Assembly: GCF_032854445.1 (NCBI RefSeq)
Contig: NC_088302.1
Coordinates: 19,771,338-19,835,337 of the forward strand
Origin: Liolophura sinensis
Lineage: Eukaryota; Mollusca; Polyplacophora; Chitonida; Chitonidae
Direction of reading: 5' to 3'
DNA: 64,000 nt
The notes beneath the pieces were generated by a model that had not been told where the DNA came from, searched no databases, and worked only from the letters and a program-made list of their open reading frames with translations. The position numbers were made by a program, and so were the translations under genes. Positions within the stretch are counted from its first letter, which is position 1. Each line of letters opens with the position of its first letter. Below, piece after piece: positions 1-12,490 of this stretch.

Positions 1-1217
1 TTGTCCTCAAATGTCAAAACAGTCCAACTGTGTCAGGCGACGTGTGATAAATGTTTATAGGCAATCTTTGTTGACATTACTTTACCGATCACCTGTCTTA
101 TCCTGTTCCAGAAGCACAAATGACGCCCCTTTCTCAAGTTCACAAGCTTTCAGCTTCTCAGTCTTTGACCATCATTCGTCTGGTCTAAATTACTTCTTGA
201 AACTTTTTTCAGATGTCCATGTTAGTAAATGTGATCAAAAAATAGTTCCCTATCTTCTTTGACAGGTCACATGATACTTTTGGACTTTTCTACCTTTATT
301 GATAAAAGAGTTCGAACTTGAAACTCCCATGTTGACCTGAAATTTTGCCCTGAACTATGTCCTAACAGGACCTTTCAGCATTAAGAGTTATATTGTATGA
401 TAAGATAAAAAAAAGTGGATTTTTTGTAGTGGAATTTAGATCATTTACCAAGTGAAATAGTTTAAAATGAAAAAGTCAAATGAAAAAGAAATTGAAGTGT
501 GACTAGAGAGTAGAGACCTCCACTGTAATTAAAATGTTTAAATTGCCACTCTACATACAAAACTCTGTATTTCTGTCCAATCCGCCAATGATGAATAATT
601 GTGGAAAAAAAAATTTGATCCAGGCAGCCATTAAAAATTCAGTGGCTTAATCCTTGGGCTATGGCCAGTCACAGCTCAAAATTCCCACATAACGGTGTTT
701 CATGAAACTGCTGACAAATAGACAGACAGACCACTTATTAGTAACAAAAACTTCCTTTGGCAGTGGTAAAAATGTGAAAAAACAACTTTTTTGCTTAGGT
801 CTTAGCGCTTTCTTCATGGTGTTTCACTGTCAGTTTCTTCAGGGTTTGTAGGCAAACTCAATTATGTCTACTTCAGTGGAGATTTTGAAAACATTCAACA
901 CAAAGCTGTACATGCAGGTCTTCTGGACCAATTTCAGTAGGTGCAAATCGAGTCAGAATCTCAGCTATTGTTTGTGCATTTTAAATATCATTTGTACATG
1001 TACAAACAAATTGTGATGTATATGTTGACCAAATAGACTTGTTTACATATTAAAGTACAGACATATATATACCTACAGTTTACAGTGGTATGTCTGCAGT
1101 TTTGCATGACATTTCCTGGAGTCTACTGTGCAGAGTTTTTTCCCTTTATTCAAATAATAGCTTTGCTAAGAGTTGTTTTATTAAAGTGATATATTTATTC
1201 CCTCATTTGGGATTCTT
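1..1217. other. Non-coding DNA, nothing recognised
   Basis: AT-rich. The short open frames lack any domain or splice-bounded exon signal I recognise. It may be intergenic, or part of an upstream RASGRF intron if the N-terminal exons lie left of the window. Confidence 0.5.
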
Positions 1218-1400
1218 TAGAGGGGTCTGGCTGGCCAAGCAGTTAACGTGCTTGAGATCATGCCCAGTTTGTGCTGGATACCTCTCTACCTGTTATTCGA
1301 AAGATCTGCCAGCAGCCTGTGGATGGTCATAGATTTTATCTGCTTGCTTTCCTCTCTTTTGTGACATCTGGTGTCTCCCCACCATCTAAATTCTTTCTTT
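1218..1400 (+). mobile_element. Degenerate SINE (tRNA-headed molluscan family, called A here)
   Basis: Recognisable order of family A: 'ggctggccaagcagttaacg', 'gtttgtgctgg..cctctc', 'gatctgccagcagcctgtgg', 'ctccccaccat'. The AATAAA-type tail is lost. It abuts the left edge of the 58-bp satellite. Confidence 0.55.
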
Positions 1401-1549
1401 CAGCCAGTGCTCCACAGCAGTAAATCCAAAGTCCTTAACTAGCATAGCATTAATTCCTACTAAATGCACTTGGCTACAAACTACATGGCTTTGCATTGCT
1501 TTTGTCCGGCTGTTCATGCAAGAGCTTGTACACAAAGTTCCCTTATAGG

Positions 1550-4500
1550 TCATTGTGAATTTGTGCAACCATGCTCACACAACTCAACCTTCTCTGACAG
1601 GCTGTTGTGACCTTTTACAACCTTGCTCACACAAGAGCTGCACAACCTTCACTGACAGGCTGTTGTGACTCTGTACAACCTTGCTCACACAAGAGCTACA
1701 CAACCTTCTCTGACCGGCTGTTGTGACCCTGTACAACCTTGCTCACACAAGAGCTACACAACCTTCTCTGACAGGCTGTTGTGACCCTGTACAACCTTGC
1801 TCACACAAGAGCTACTCAACCGTCTCTGACAGGCTGTTGTGACTGTGTACAACCATCCTCACACAAGAGCTACACAACCTTCTCTGACAGGCTGTTGTGA
1901 CTCTGTACAACCATCCTCACACAAGAGCTACACAACCTTTTCTGACAAGCTGTTGTGATTCTGTACAACCTTGCTCATACAAGAGCTACTCAACCGTCTC
2001 TGACAGGCTGTTGTGACTGTGTACAACCATCCTCACACAAGAGCTACACAACCTTCTCTGACAGGCTGTTGTGACACTGTATAACCATGCTCACACAAGA
2101 GCTACACAACCTTCTCTGACAGGCTGTTGTAACACTGTACAACCATGCTCACACAAAAGCTACACAACCTTTTCTGACAGGCTGTTGTGACTGTACAACC
2201 TTGCTCACAAAAGAGCTACACAACCTTCTCTGACAGGCTGTTGTGAAACTGTACAACCTTGCTCACACAAGAGCTACACTGTCTTCTCTGACAGGCTTTT
2301 GTGACTCTGTACAACCTTGGTCACACAAGAACTACACAGTCTTCTCTGACAGGCTGTTGTAACACTGTATAACCATGCTCACACAAGAGCTACACAACCT
2401 TCTCTGACAGGCTGTTGTAACACTGTACAACCATGCTCACACAAAAGCTACACAACCTTTTCTGACAGGCTGTTGTGACTGTACAACCTTGCTCACACAA
2501 GAGCTACACAACCTTCTCTGACAGGCTGTTGTGACCCTGTACAACCTTGCTCACACAAGAGCTACTCAACCGTCTCTGACAGGCTGTTGTGACTGTGTAC
2601 AACCATCCTCACACAAGAGCTACACAACCTTCTCTGACAGGCTGTTGTGACTCTGTACAACCATCCTCACACAAGAGCTACACAACCTTTTCTGACAAGC
2701 TGTTGTGATTCTGTACAACCTTGCTCATACAAGAGCTACTCAACCGTCTCTGACAGGCTGTTGTGACTGTGTACAACCATCCTCACACAAGAGCTACACA
2801 ACCTTCTCTGACAGGCTGTTGTGACACTGTATAACCATGCTCACACAAGAGCTACACAACCTTCTCTGACAGGCTGTTGTAACACTGTACAACCATGCTC
2901 ACACAAAAGCTACACAACCTTTTCTGACAGGCTGTTGTGACTGTACAACCTTGCTCACAAAAGAGCTACACAACCTTCTCTGACAGGCTGTTGTGAAACT
3001 GTACAACCTTGCTCACACAAGAGCTACACTGTCTTCTCTGACAGGCTTTTGTGACTCTGTACAACCTTGGTCACACAAGAACTACACAGTCTTCTCTGAC
3101 AGGCTGTTGTAACACTGTATAACCATGCTCACACAAGAGCTACACAACCTTCTCTGACAGGCTGTTGTAACACTGTACAACCATGCTCACACAAAAGCTA
3201 CACAACCTTTTCTGACAGGCTGTTGTGACTGTACAACCTTGCTCACACAAGAGCTACACAACCTTCTCTGACAGGCTGTTGTGATACTGTACAACCTTGC
3301 TCACACAAGAGCTCCACAGCTTTCTCCGACAGGCTGTTGTGAAACTGTACAACCTTGCTCACAAAAGAGCTACACAGCTTTCTCCGACAGGCTGTTGTGA
3401 AACTGTACAACCTTGCTCACACAAGAGCTACACAATCTTCTCTGACAAGCTTTTGTGACTGTACAACCATCCTCACACAAGAGCTACACTGTCTTCTCTG
3501 ACAGGCTGTTGTGACTCTGTACAACCTTGCTCACACAAGAGCTACACAACCTTCTCTGACAGGCTGCTGTGACACTGTGCAACCCTGCTCACACAAGAGC
3601 TATACTGCCCTCTCCGACAGGCTGTTGTGACACTGTACAACCTTGCTCACACAAGAGCTACACAACCTTCTGTGACAGGCTTCTGTGACTCTGTACAACC
3701 TTGGTCACACAAGAGCTACACAGTCTTCTCCGACAGGCTGTTGTGACTCTGTACAACCATGCTCACACAAGAGCTATGCAGCTTTCTGCGACAGGCTGTT
3801 GTGAAACTGTACAACCTTGCTCACACAAGAGCTACACTGTCTTCTCTGACAAGCTTTTGTGACTGTACAACCATCCTCACACAAGGGCTACACTGTCTTC
3901 TCTGACAGGCTGTTGTGACTCTGTACAACCTTGCTCACACAAGAACTACACAGCCTTTTCTGACAGGCTGTTGTGATACTGTACAACCATGCTCACACAA
4001 AAGCTACACAACCTTCTCTGACAGGCTGCTGTGACTCTGTGCAACCTTGCTCACACAAGAGCTATACTGCCCTTTCCGACAGGCTATTGTGACACTGTAC
4101 AACCTTGCTCACACAAGAGCTACACAACCTTCTGTGACAGGCTGTTGTAACACTGTACAATCATGCTCACACAAGAGCTACACTGCCTTCTCTGACAAGG
4201 TTTTGTGACACTGTACAACCTTGCTCACACAAGAGCTACACTGCCTTCTCTGACAGGCTGTTGTGACTATGTACAACCATGCTCACACAAGAGCTACACA
4301 GCTTTCTCTGACAGGCTGTTGTGATACTGTACAACCTTGCTCACACAAGAGCTACACAACCTTCTCTGACAGGCTTTTGTGACTCTGTACAACCTTGCTC
4401 ACACAAGAGCTACACAACATTTTCTGACAGGCTGTTGTGATACTGTACAACCTTGGTCACACAAGAGCTACACAACCTTCTCTGACAGGCTTTTGTGACT

Positions 4501-5370
4501 CTGTACAACCTTGCTCACACAAGAGCTACACAACCTTTTCTGACAGGCTGTTGTGATACTTTACAACCTTGCTCACACAAGAGCTACACAGCCTTCTCTG
4601 ACAGGCTGTTGTGATACTGTGCAACCATCCTCACACAAGAGCTACACAACCTTCTCTGACAAGCTTTAGTGACTGTACAACCATCCTCACACAAGAGCTA
4701 CACAACCTTCTCTGACAGGCTGTTGTGAAACTGTACAACCTTGCTCACACAAGAGCTACACAACCTTCTCTGACAGGCTTTTGTGACTCTGTACAACCTT
4801 GGTCACACAAGAACTACGCAGTCTTCTCTGACAGGCTGTTGTGACACTGTACAATCTTGCTCACACAAGAGCTACACAACCTTCTCTGACAAGCTGTTGT
4901 GACTCTGTACAACCATCCTCACACAAGAGCTATACAACCTTCTCTGACAGGCTGTTGTGAAACTGTACAACCTTGGTCACACAAGAGCTATACAACCTTC
5001 TCTGACAGGCTTTTGTGACTCTGTACAACCTTGGTCACACAAGAACTACACAGTCTTCTCTGACAGGCTGTTGTGACACTGTACAACCATGCTCACACAA
5101 GAGCTACAATGCCTTCTCCGACAGGCTGTTGTGACTGTAGAACCTTGGTCACACAAGAGCTACACGGCCTTCTCCGACAGGCTGTTGTGACTGTGTAAAA
5201 CCTTGGTCACAAAAGAGCTCCACTGCTTTCTCTGACAGGCTGTTGTGATACTGTGCAATCACACTCACATAAAAGCTACACAACCTTCTGTGATATACGG
5301 TTGTGAATCCGTACAACCATGGTTACTCTGGAGCTACACAACCTTCTCTAACAGACTGGCTGTTGTAGAA
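1550..5370. repeat. 58-bp satellite/minisatellite array, about 65 copies
   Basis: The unit is 58 bp (tgttgtgactctgtacaacc ttgctcacacaagagctaca caaccttctctgacaggc). Copies run head to tail with scattered substitutions and a recurrent 4-bp shortening at gtgactgtacaacc. Each monomer holds a short inverted repeat, cacaac..gttgtg, spaced by about 14 bp. A block of about 750 bp (13 monomers) is repeated nearly exactly (1801.. equals 2551..). Degenerate monomers are seen from about 1480 and the array fades out at about 5370. Confidence 0.97.
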
Positions 5371-5689
5371 AGACATCTGGTAAAGACACTATATGTATAT
5401 TACAATTATAGGTCCAATTGTGCTTAACTCAGAATCCCATGTGCCACTTCTTAGTGTCTATGGAACTGGGCATTGTAATTTGATGCATGAACATGTATTC
5501 TTTAATATGTATTTGTGTGACTGAAATCAGTCTTTGTGACTGAAATTATCAGTCACATGAAACATTCATACATGATGTTAAACTTTTTAATAAATTTATA
5601 TATTGGCTTTTAAGAGCAGACTGTGGTTAAGAGCTTGTCTTTCAATCTTAGTCTTGGACAGGAAATTTGTAGTTCCTTTGCTCTTTGTG

Positions 5690-5900
5690 ACATGCTCAAT
5701 GGGCCATTGGCACTATCTGGTGTTCATTGACGACAGTGTGATGTGCATATCCGTGCACCTGTGCACTCATACATGTAGGAAAACATGCCAAAGGTCCGTG
5801 GTTCAACCCCAGCTTGCCTCCACCAATAAGACCAGCCCCCACCGTATAACTGAAAAATTCAGGAGAATGGCATGAAACAACAATCAAATAAATAAAGTAA
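5690..5900 (+). mobile_element. Degenerate family A SINE, 3' part
   Basis: Shows the B-box-like ggttcaaccccagc at about 5799, a relic of the ccaccgtataagtgaaat motif (ccaccgtataactgaaaaat), and the tail caatcaaataaataaag ending near 5899. The head is not clear. Confidence 0.6.
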
Positions 5901-6261
5901 ACTTTATTAACTTATTTCTTTTTGTGTTTATGTATTTGTTTCTTTCTTTATTTGTTGTTCAGGGTTATAAACAAGAATGTTTCATTTTTAAGATTGCAGT
6001 AAGCTCTAACAATGGAGAAAGAGTATTCAGGGTTATACCCATACCTGAACACTGCTGATGAACTCTCCCCTCCAGTGAGGTTCAGATATGCACACTACAT
6101 TGGTGAAGAATAAGCAATCATTAGCGAATGCTGTATTGTGCAAATGGTTACCGAAAGGTGCAAACTGCTTATGGTCACCAAGGAGTGATGAACAGTGGGA
6201 GTGAGAAATCCACAACTTTAGTCATTTTACACAGAAGAAAACCAAATATGTATATATATAC

Positions 6262-6408
6262 ATATGTATAAAATAATAAACAAAAAAAAACCGCCTTCTC
6301 AACTTTATACATGATTCAGAGATGAAGTGAAGAGACCACTGAAGGTCAGAAGGTCGGAATCATGTAGAAAGTTGAGAAGGTGTTTTTCTTTATTATTTTA
6401 TCTACTAC
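6262..6408. mobile_element. Foldback (MITE-like) element with about 55-bp inverted arms
   Basis: The left arm contains ccttctcaactttatacatg then attc; the right arm contains gaatcatgtagaaagttgag then aagg, its reverse complement with one mismatch over 24 bp. Pairing continues outward through the A-rich/T-rich flanks (ataaaataataaa / tttattattttat). The loop is about 40 bp. No coding capacity. Confidence 0.8.
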
Positions 6409-7014
6409 CGCCACACTTGTATACTTGCTACTACTTATGTATATATACTGTACTTGAGCTGAAATTTTGATCATGTTGAAACCAAATTTTTTCTATTTTG
6501 AGGCATTCATCTTAAAAACATGTTTTTTTGTTGGAAAAAGATGGTTTTGTTGGAAAGGTAAAACGATATACTGTTGGGAAAAGTGTAAGGATTCAACTCC
6601 AAAAGTAGTATTCTATGATCTTTTGTAAAATATTTTTCCAGGCAAACACAATCAAGTTTTGAACACTGTGAGTTGCAGTCTTTCAATAAAACTTTAGACA
6701 AAGTACATTCTCATCTTGGAAAAGACTTCTCATGAGATCAGATTAGTGAGAGCTTGACTATCTATCCTGGCCATTTCTGCAGGTGTATACAACACATAGC
6801 TACCTCTTCTTAACTCCGAGTGACCTCGACTGGGTATAAGCGAGACCAGGTGTTGCCTCGGACATCATTTGTGTACCTGAGGTTCCTAGAACTCTGCTGC
6901 TTATAAGAACTGTGTCGGTCAGGAAGTGGGCAGTGATTTTAACACACCTGTGCACTCATGTTCCAGGAAACGCTCTACTTTCTCTGAAACGCTTTACTTT
7001 CTCAGTATCGTTGT

Positions 7015-7075
7015 CTTATGACTGAAAAATTGTTCATTATGACACTGAACCCCAAGCACTCACTCACTCACTTTC
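7015..7075 (+). mobile_element. Family B SINE 3' end fragment
   Basis: Contains tgactgaaaaattgttcatt followed by gaaccccaagcactcactca, the typical 3' end of the second interspersed family (compare 21755-22120). The body upstream is not clearly recognisable. Confidence 0.6.
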
Positions 7076-8096
7076 TCAGTATATCAAGCGTTCTAATACA
7101 CTTTGTTTACCTACATATCTGGAAGTGTTGCTACAATTTTAGAGTATGTTCCAAGTTTCCAACCTTGTCTGGACTATCATAAAAGGTTAAACCCATATCT
7201 TAACAGTAATTGATTTTAATAAATTCTTGAAAGTGCATTTGAATCAGGCAAGTTTGGAAATTCAATGGAATTCTAAATTTGACTTTCTAGAATTTTGATA
7301 ATCATCTATAAGACACTAGGTTAAAATCTTAACGGTTTGTTACATAGGCCAAATAGGGCCGAAGAACTCTGGACATTGGAAGACCTATAGCGCAAAACAG
7401 GGTATGACTTTTTTTTTTTTGGCATTTGTAAACATTATTTTTTTTTTAATTTCCTCAATTTCAACTTTATTTTTACCACATTTATAATTGCATTTGTAAC
7501 TTAAAAGCGGAATGTTACCTGAGTGTTTCAGACAATGTAACGACTGTGAATTACATGTTGTTGACATTTCAGCTTAAGACACACTGTAAAATGACCAACA
7601 AAACTGTAGTCATGGAAACATCCTTTGCAAGCCTTCTAGAACAAAACTATGGTCCAGTGACATGTGAACCTCAGCAACTGTTTTATGCTGCTTTTTTCTA
7701 AACATTATGAACATCAAAATGTAGTTCTCTTGCGACAAAGTTTTAATTATCAAAAAAACTGACAGTGTTTGAAAAGGAAATGTTAGAAAGTTAACAAAAT
7801 AGTATTTTTTTTTTTAGTTGATCCATTAAAGTTACAAACAGAATGTACTATTTCCCCTTATGATTTTAAGGTGTTACAGTAACAGACATAATTTTCATCA
7901 TGACAACAGAAAGTTTAAAACCTTCAAGAAAGTTGGTGTAAGTTTTACTACAGCTTGGATGAATGATAAGCACCACAATAATATGCATTATTGCTTTCTT
8001 AAATTATGAACAATTTGCAAGTCTTAAGGGATTGGAAGAAGCCAAAGTTTTCTTGCGGTTCTAGTTTACAGCCCAAAACAGATGATGCAACCTATT

Positions 8097-8100
<4 letters not shown>
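7076..8100. other. Non-coding AT-rich DNA, nothing recognised
   Basis: T- and A-runs, and no exon with a recognisable domain on either strand. Confidence 0.5.

Positions 8101-8160
<60 letters not shown>
8101..8160. repeat. (AT)30 microsatellite
   Basis: Uninterrupted 60 bp of alternating AT. Confidence 0.98.
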
Positions 8161-8161
<1 letters not shown>

Positions 8162-8163
<2 letters not shown>

Positions 8164-9207
8164 GATACAAATGATGGTTAATTTACTGCCAAGTGCTTCA
8201 GCATCATTCAACCAAAATTGCAGATTGCTTAACTTTACCTTATCCATTTGATTCAAGGTCATTTCAGGAATGATATAACATCACATCAGCTAAATTTTTA
8301 CAGAAACCGCAAGACATTTTTACATTTCAGTAATACATATTAAATGCATTAGGTTCAAAACTGTTTTAAATTTAGCTGTCGAAACAGACATTTATATGCC
8401 AGCCATCAACCATGACAACCAAAATGGATGTTCTGGAGATATTAATCACTAGACCAATCTCTAAAATAACGTACAACACAAACCATCAAAGAACTAAGAT
8501 AGTGTATAAAGTGGAAAAATTAAGATGGATTCATGCAAAGAGAAAGTCAACATTTTTCAATTAAAAAATATTGCTATAATTTCATCGATACAGTTTAATT
8601 CACACATTTGGGCCTTTTGGTAACTGTAAATGTATCTGGGACCGAGTGTTATTTCTCATGATGCTTCTCCAATTTATTAACTATGACAATATTCTGCTAT
8701 TAATTCATTTCAGAAAGTGGATATTTTAAAACTTTCATAGGAATGTGTGTCATGTTTGTTTTTAATATTCATGAGAAAAAGAAGTATAGTGTGGGAGGAA
8801 TTTGTAATGTCCGATAAAAATAATCTGATTATTGAAATGAAAATTCATAAACATGTAAAGTATATATATTTGCAATCGATCTTTTCTTTAAAGTCCCGAT
8901 AAACTGCTAGTTTGCCGTTGTCATGACTTCAAATAGCACACAGTGGGAAAACACATCTGTTTTGAATTAACATACATCGCTATGGGTTCAAAAAATGTAT
9001 TAATTTTCGCTGAAAATATTTGCTTTCGATGTAGTTAACTTACCAGCTGCTTTTGTTTTATTTACATGATCAATATTTTACCTTAAACCTCTGTGACTAT
9101 TTGCTTAGATGCAGGGAGTCTGTAAAATTGGGGGATAATTTTTTTACTTGTCTGATTTTAGGGGCTGAGAAAACAGCATGTTGATGTTGAACATTTAACT
9201 ATGAAAA
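8162..9207. other. Non-coding AT-rich DNA, nothing recognised
   Basis: No domain, splice-bounded exon or repeat family seen. Confidence 0.5.
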
Positions 9208-9234
9208 AATAATAATAATAATAATAATAATAAT
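9208..9234. repeat. (AAT)n microsatellite
   Basis: About nine consecutive aat units. Confidence 0.95.
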
Positions 9235-9284
9235 GATCCTGAGATAAAACCTAAGCATTAGGCATATGCTGCTGGGTTTTTAAT

Positions 9285-9450
9285 TGCATATATATGTAGT
9301 GGAGTAATATTTATTGTTTCTTTTAATCAACACATTAATTCCTGGAGTTTTCAGTATAAACTTTAGTCCAAGGGTTTAAGAACTAAAACTGTGTAGTTTT
9401 AGATAGGAAATAAGAGCATTAAGCTCCAAGTTCCTTTGTCTATCTTATTT
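9285..9450 (+). repeat. Dispersed repeat, copy 1 of 2
   Basis: Diverged match to 12325-12490: both share 'gtagtg.a.taatattt.tt..tt', 'aacacat.aatt..tggagttt', 'tttaag.actaaaa.tgt..agtt' and 'gaaataag.gcatt'. Roughly 75% alike by eye. Family unknown. Confidence 0.6.
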
Positions 9451-9534
9451 ATCCTAACCTTATATTAATCTCCTAATGTTGGGCTGTATTAGTCATTATT
9501 AATTTAATATTACTTCCCAAACTAATACAAATAC

Positions 9535-9765
9535 CAGTGGGGCCTCCATGGCAGAGGTGATCAATGTGCCAGCGCTGTGCAACACCCCAGGAGCCTCTCA
9601 CCAATGCTGTTGATCTGAGTTCAAGTCGTATTGGCTTCCTCTCCGGCCGTACATGGGAAGGTCTGCCAGCAGCCATAATGCTGGCTGCTCATGTGAATAA
9701 GTGAAATATTCTTGAGTTCCAGTACTGCATAGAACACCTATCAAATAAGTAAACAAATAATCACA
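9535..9765 (+). mobile_element. Family A SINE, internally shortened
   Basis: Head ggcctccatggcagaggtga, B-box-like gagttcaagtc, core gtacatgggaaggtctgcca, then a jump to ccataatgctggctgctcat and the 3' end aataagtgaaatattcttga with an A-rich tail. The cctgcggatgg..ggtttcc segment is missing. Confidence 0.88.
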
Positions 9766-12324
9766 GACAAGTATATATCACAGCCTGGCATTTTCATACA
9801 AGTGAGTATACTTAGAGCAAGGCTGTAGCTATTTATAGCAGGAAACATTTACATGTACATGTGACACGTATTGTTTTGTGGTCAAACAATGTGAACAGCT
9901 GCTAGATTTCATGAAAGCTTTTAGCTGTTTTTGGAAAATCATGCGAAAATCTATTTATAGTTTATTAAAGGTCAAACATGAAATTCTTGGAATTTTAGAT
10001 ATTCAGTGGTAAGCTTATATACAGCTTTCCTGTGGTGTGATTGGTTAATTTCTTTCTGTCATTTCCAATAGTTTTGAGGGAAACTTTCACAGGTAGATAG
10101 ATTGACATGAATACAGTTGCAAGCAGACAAGCAAGGTAATGCAACTACATGCATATAAATGGTCATGTTTCTGCGGGATGAAAATTTACACGCCCACTTA
10201 CACTGGCACTGTCGTCCTGTTTTATTCTTCCTTATGACCTGGATGTCTAGGAATCTTGTAGGATTTGCTGTCCATCAATCTATTGACACTGTAATTTCTT
10301 GAAGGTTTGTAGCTTTACCAAACTTACTCCACGTTTACACTTTGTAAGCATTAGGAAGAATGTATCCTATACTTTTTCTGTGACCTTGCTAAATTTTTTT
10401 AAGCTCATATGGAATCATTTAATTTAAATTTTATAATTTTTATTTGTATAAAATTTGATATCTGTTGAACTCTTCATGCAAGTTTTATCAAACTTGTCAA
10501 ACATGTGTACCTAGTCATGTTGGAGAATCCTATCATTTTTCATTGACCTTGACATTTTTCAAGTATATTTGTTAATTTTGACGCGTTTGGCTATATATGG
10601 CCAATGGGTATTCAGTGCATAACGCAGTATTTTTTCTTGACTTTGTACCACACTATTGTGACAATTAAAGGAAACATTTCTTCATTTGTTAGATTTGGGG
10701 GAGGGACGAGATGGGCTTGGGTTCAGAAGGGTACAGTTTTGGAAAGATTGATGACTTTTCTTGTATTAATGTACCAGTCCATGTGCCAGGTGATTGCATG
10801 CATGTACAAATACCATTTCCATGAGCTCAGGATGACCCTGAGCTTTAATTTATTGTTTCTTGGAAGAATGCATTACTGGTGGAGCCGTTAAAATGTGCAA
10901 TATATATTCACTGTAATAGTGTTGATAACATGGAATGACAACATGACATGTGTTAACAGTACTAAAAAGGTGTCACCCAGCTGGACTATCACTTAAATTC
11001 ATTCAGCAACTTGATTGATGCATTTTATTGGCCTGTCAAATGGGTCAAGGGAAGAATTCCAAGAAATGGGTGTATTTTGTAAATATAATTATTCTTCACA
11101 GATCAATTTGTTTCAGTCTATTCACAGTGGTCTATTTCAACATTTGGTCAAAAGACATTTGTTTTCCCCGCTTTCTCGGTAGGCATCAATTGTACATCGA
11201 ATGTGAACAAAACTGCATTGTTAATCATTCAATATATAACATATGGGTTTTATCTCATGTCCATCCACAATAAGCATAGGTTTCATTCTAAAATGTTCTA
11301 TCCGCAGCTTGCTGTGGCCATTAAAGTTACCACCCATTCAGTCACCTATTTCCCTAACTCTTGTTTTGCATAAAAGTAAAATATATGTTGACTATCTTGT
11401 ATGAATATGTGTTGCTAACACACACATATATATGTATGTATGTATATATATATATACATGTATATATATATATATATATAGATGTATGTATACATTATGA
11501 ATTCTAATCACAGGTATTCTTTGAATATTACTGTTATTCTGAATATGAGTGATAATTCCATTAGATGTGGAAGGAAGACATGTGTTTTGATGCCAAAACC
11601 TTGTGGTATTTGTAATTTCTATATTGTCAGATTACTTGAACAAAACATTGGCAATAAATTTTTATTCAGTCCGACAAATTATTTTTTAATTTCTTAAAGC
11701 TAACAAGTAACTCACTTATTCTTTGAGGGTTTTTTTTTTTATTTTGTATATATTACAGGCATTTTGTTTTGTCCTCTTTTTGGAGGAAATCCTCTTTATT
11801 CATACAAATTATGCCTCAGAAAAATGCTCAGAATTTAATTCAGAAGTTCTAAAAATGTCCAAATTATGAGTGTAATGTATATAGTTTCCTCTTTTTCATC
11901 CCAGTGCTGTTTCATCCCTGACACTATATTTTGTTAATTAACATTATGCAGTTTATTTTACAAAGTCTTGTTTATGTTCCGAGAAATTTATATTTATAAA
12001 ATTCAAATAATTTTATCTTATATTCACTATGCGACTGGGATAATACAGCTGTTACTGAAAATTATTTTCATTTTAATCTGTGTAGTTATGTATCAGATGT
12101 AATTTTAACTTTTCACACAGTCACCATAGCTTTTGAGGTCATCTGTAGGGCTATTCACTACAGATGGTTATCGAAATATGTTGTGTTTAAAGCAGTTCAT
12201 TGATATGTGTAAATTATTGGATATACATTGTATATGGGCAAGAAAATCAATATTTCAAGGAAATTTATCTGAGGGTCACGAACTAGTTTTTGAATGGACG
12301 TGCATAGTGTTCCATTTTTAATTG
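9766..12324. other. Non-coding DNA; simple repeats only
   Basis: AT-rich with a TA/TG-type microsatellite at about 11422-11485. No recognisable exon. Confidence 0.5.
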
Positions 12325-12490
12325 TATACATGCATATGTAGTGCACTAATATTTTTTGCTTCTTGATAATAAACACATCAATTGTAGGAGTTTTAAGTAG
12401 GACCTATAAACTTAAGTTTAAGTGCTTAAGTACTAAAATTGTCAAGTTGTAGATCAGAAATAAGCGCATTGCAGTTCTCTTACTGGTAGG
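12325..12490 (+). repeat. Dispersed repeat, copy 2 of 2
   Basis: Counterpart of 9285-9450, same orientation, about 3.04 kb downstream. Confidence 0.6.

Noticed and set aside
1550-5370. CRISPR-like spaced repeats
   Set aside because: Units are contiguous 58-bp copies with no unique spacers, in clearly eukaryotic DNA.
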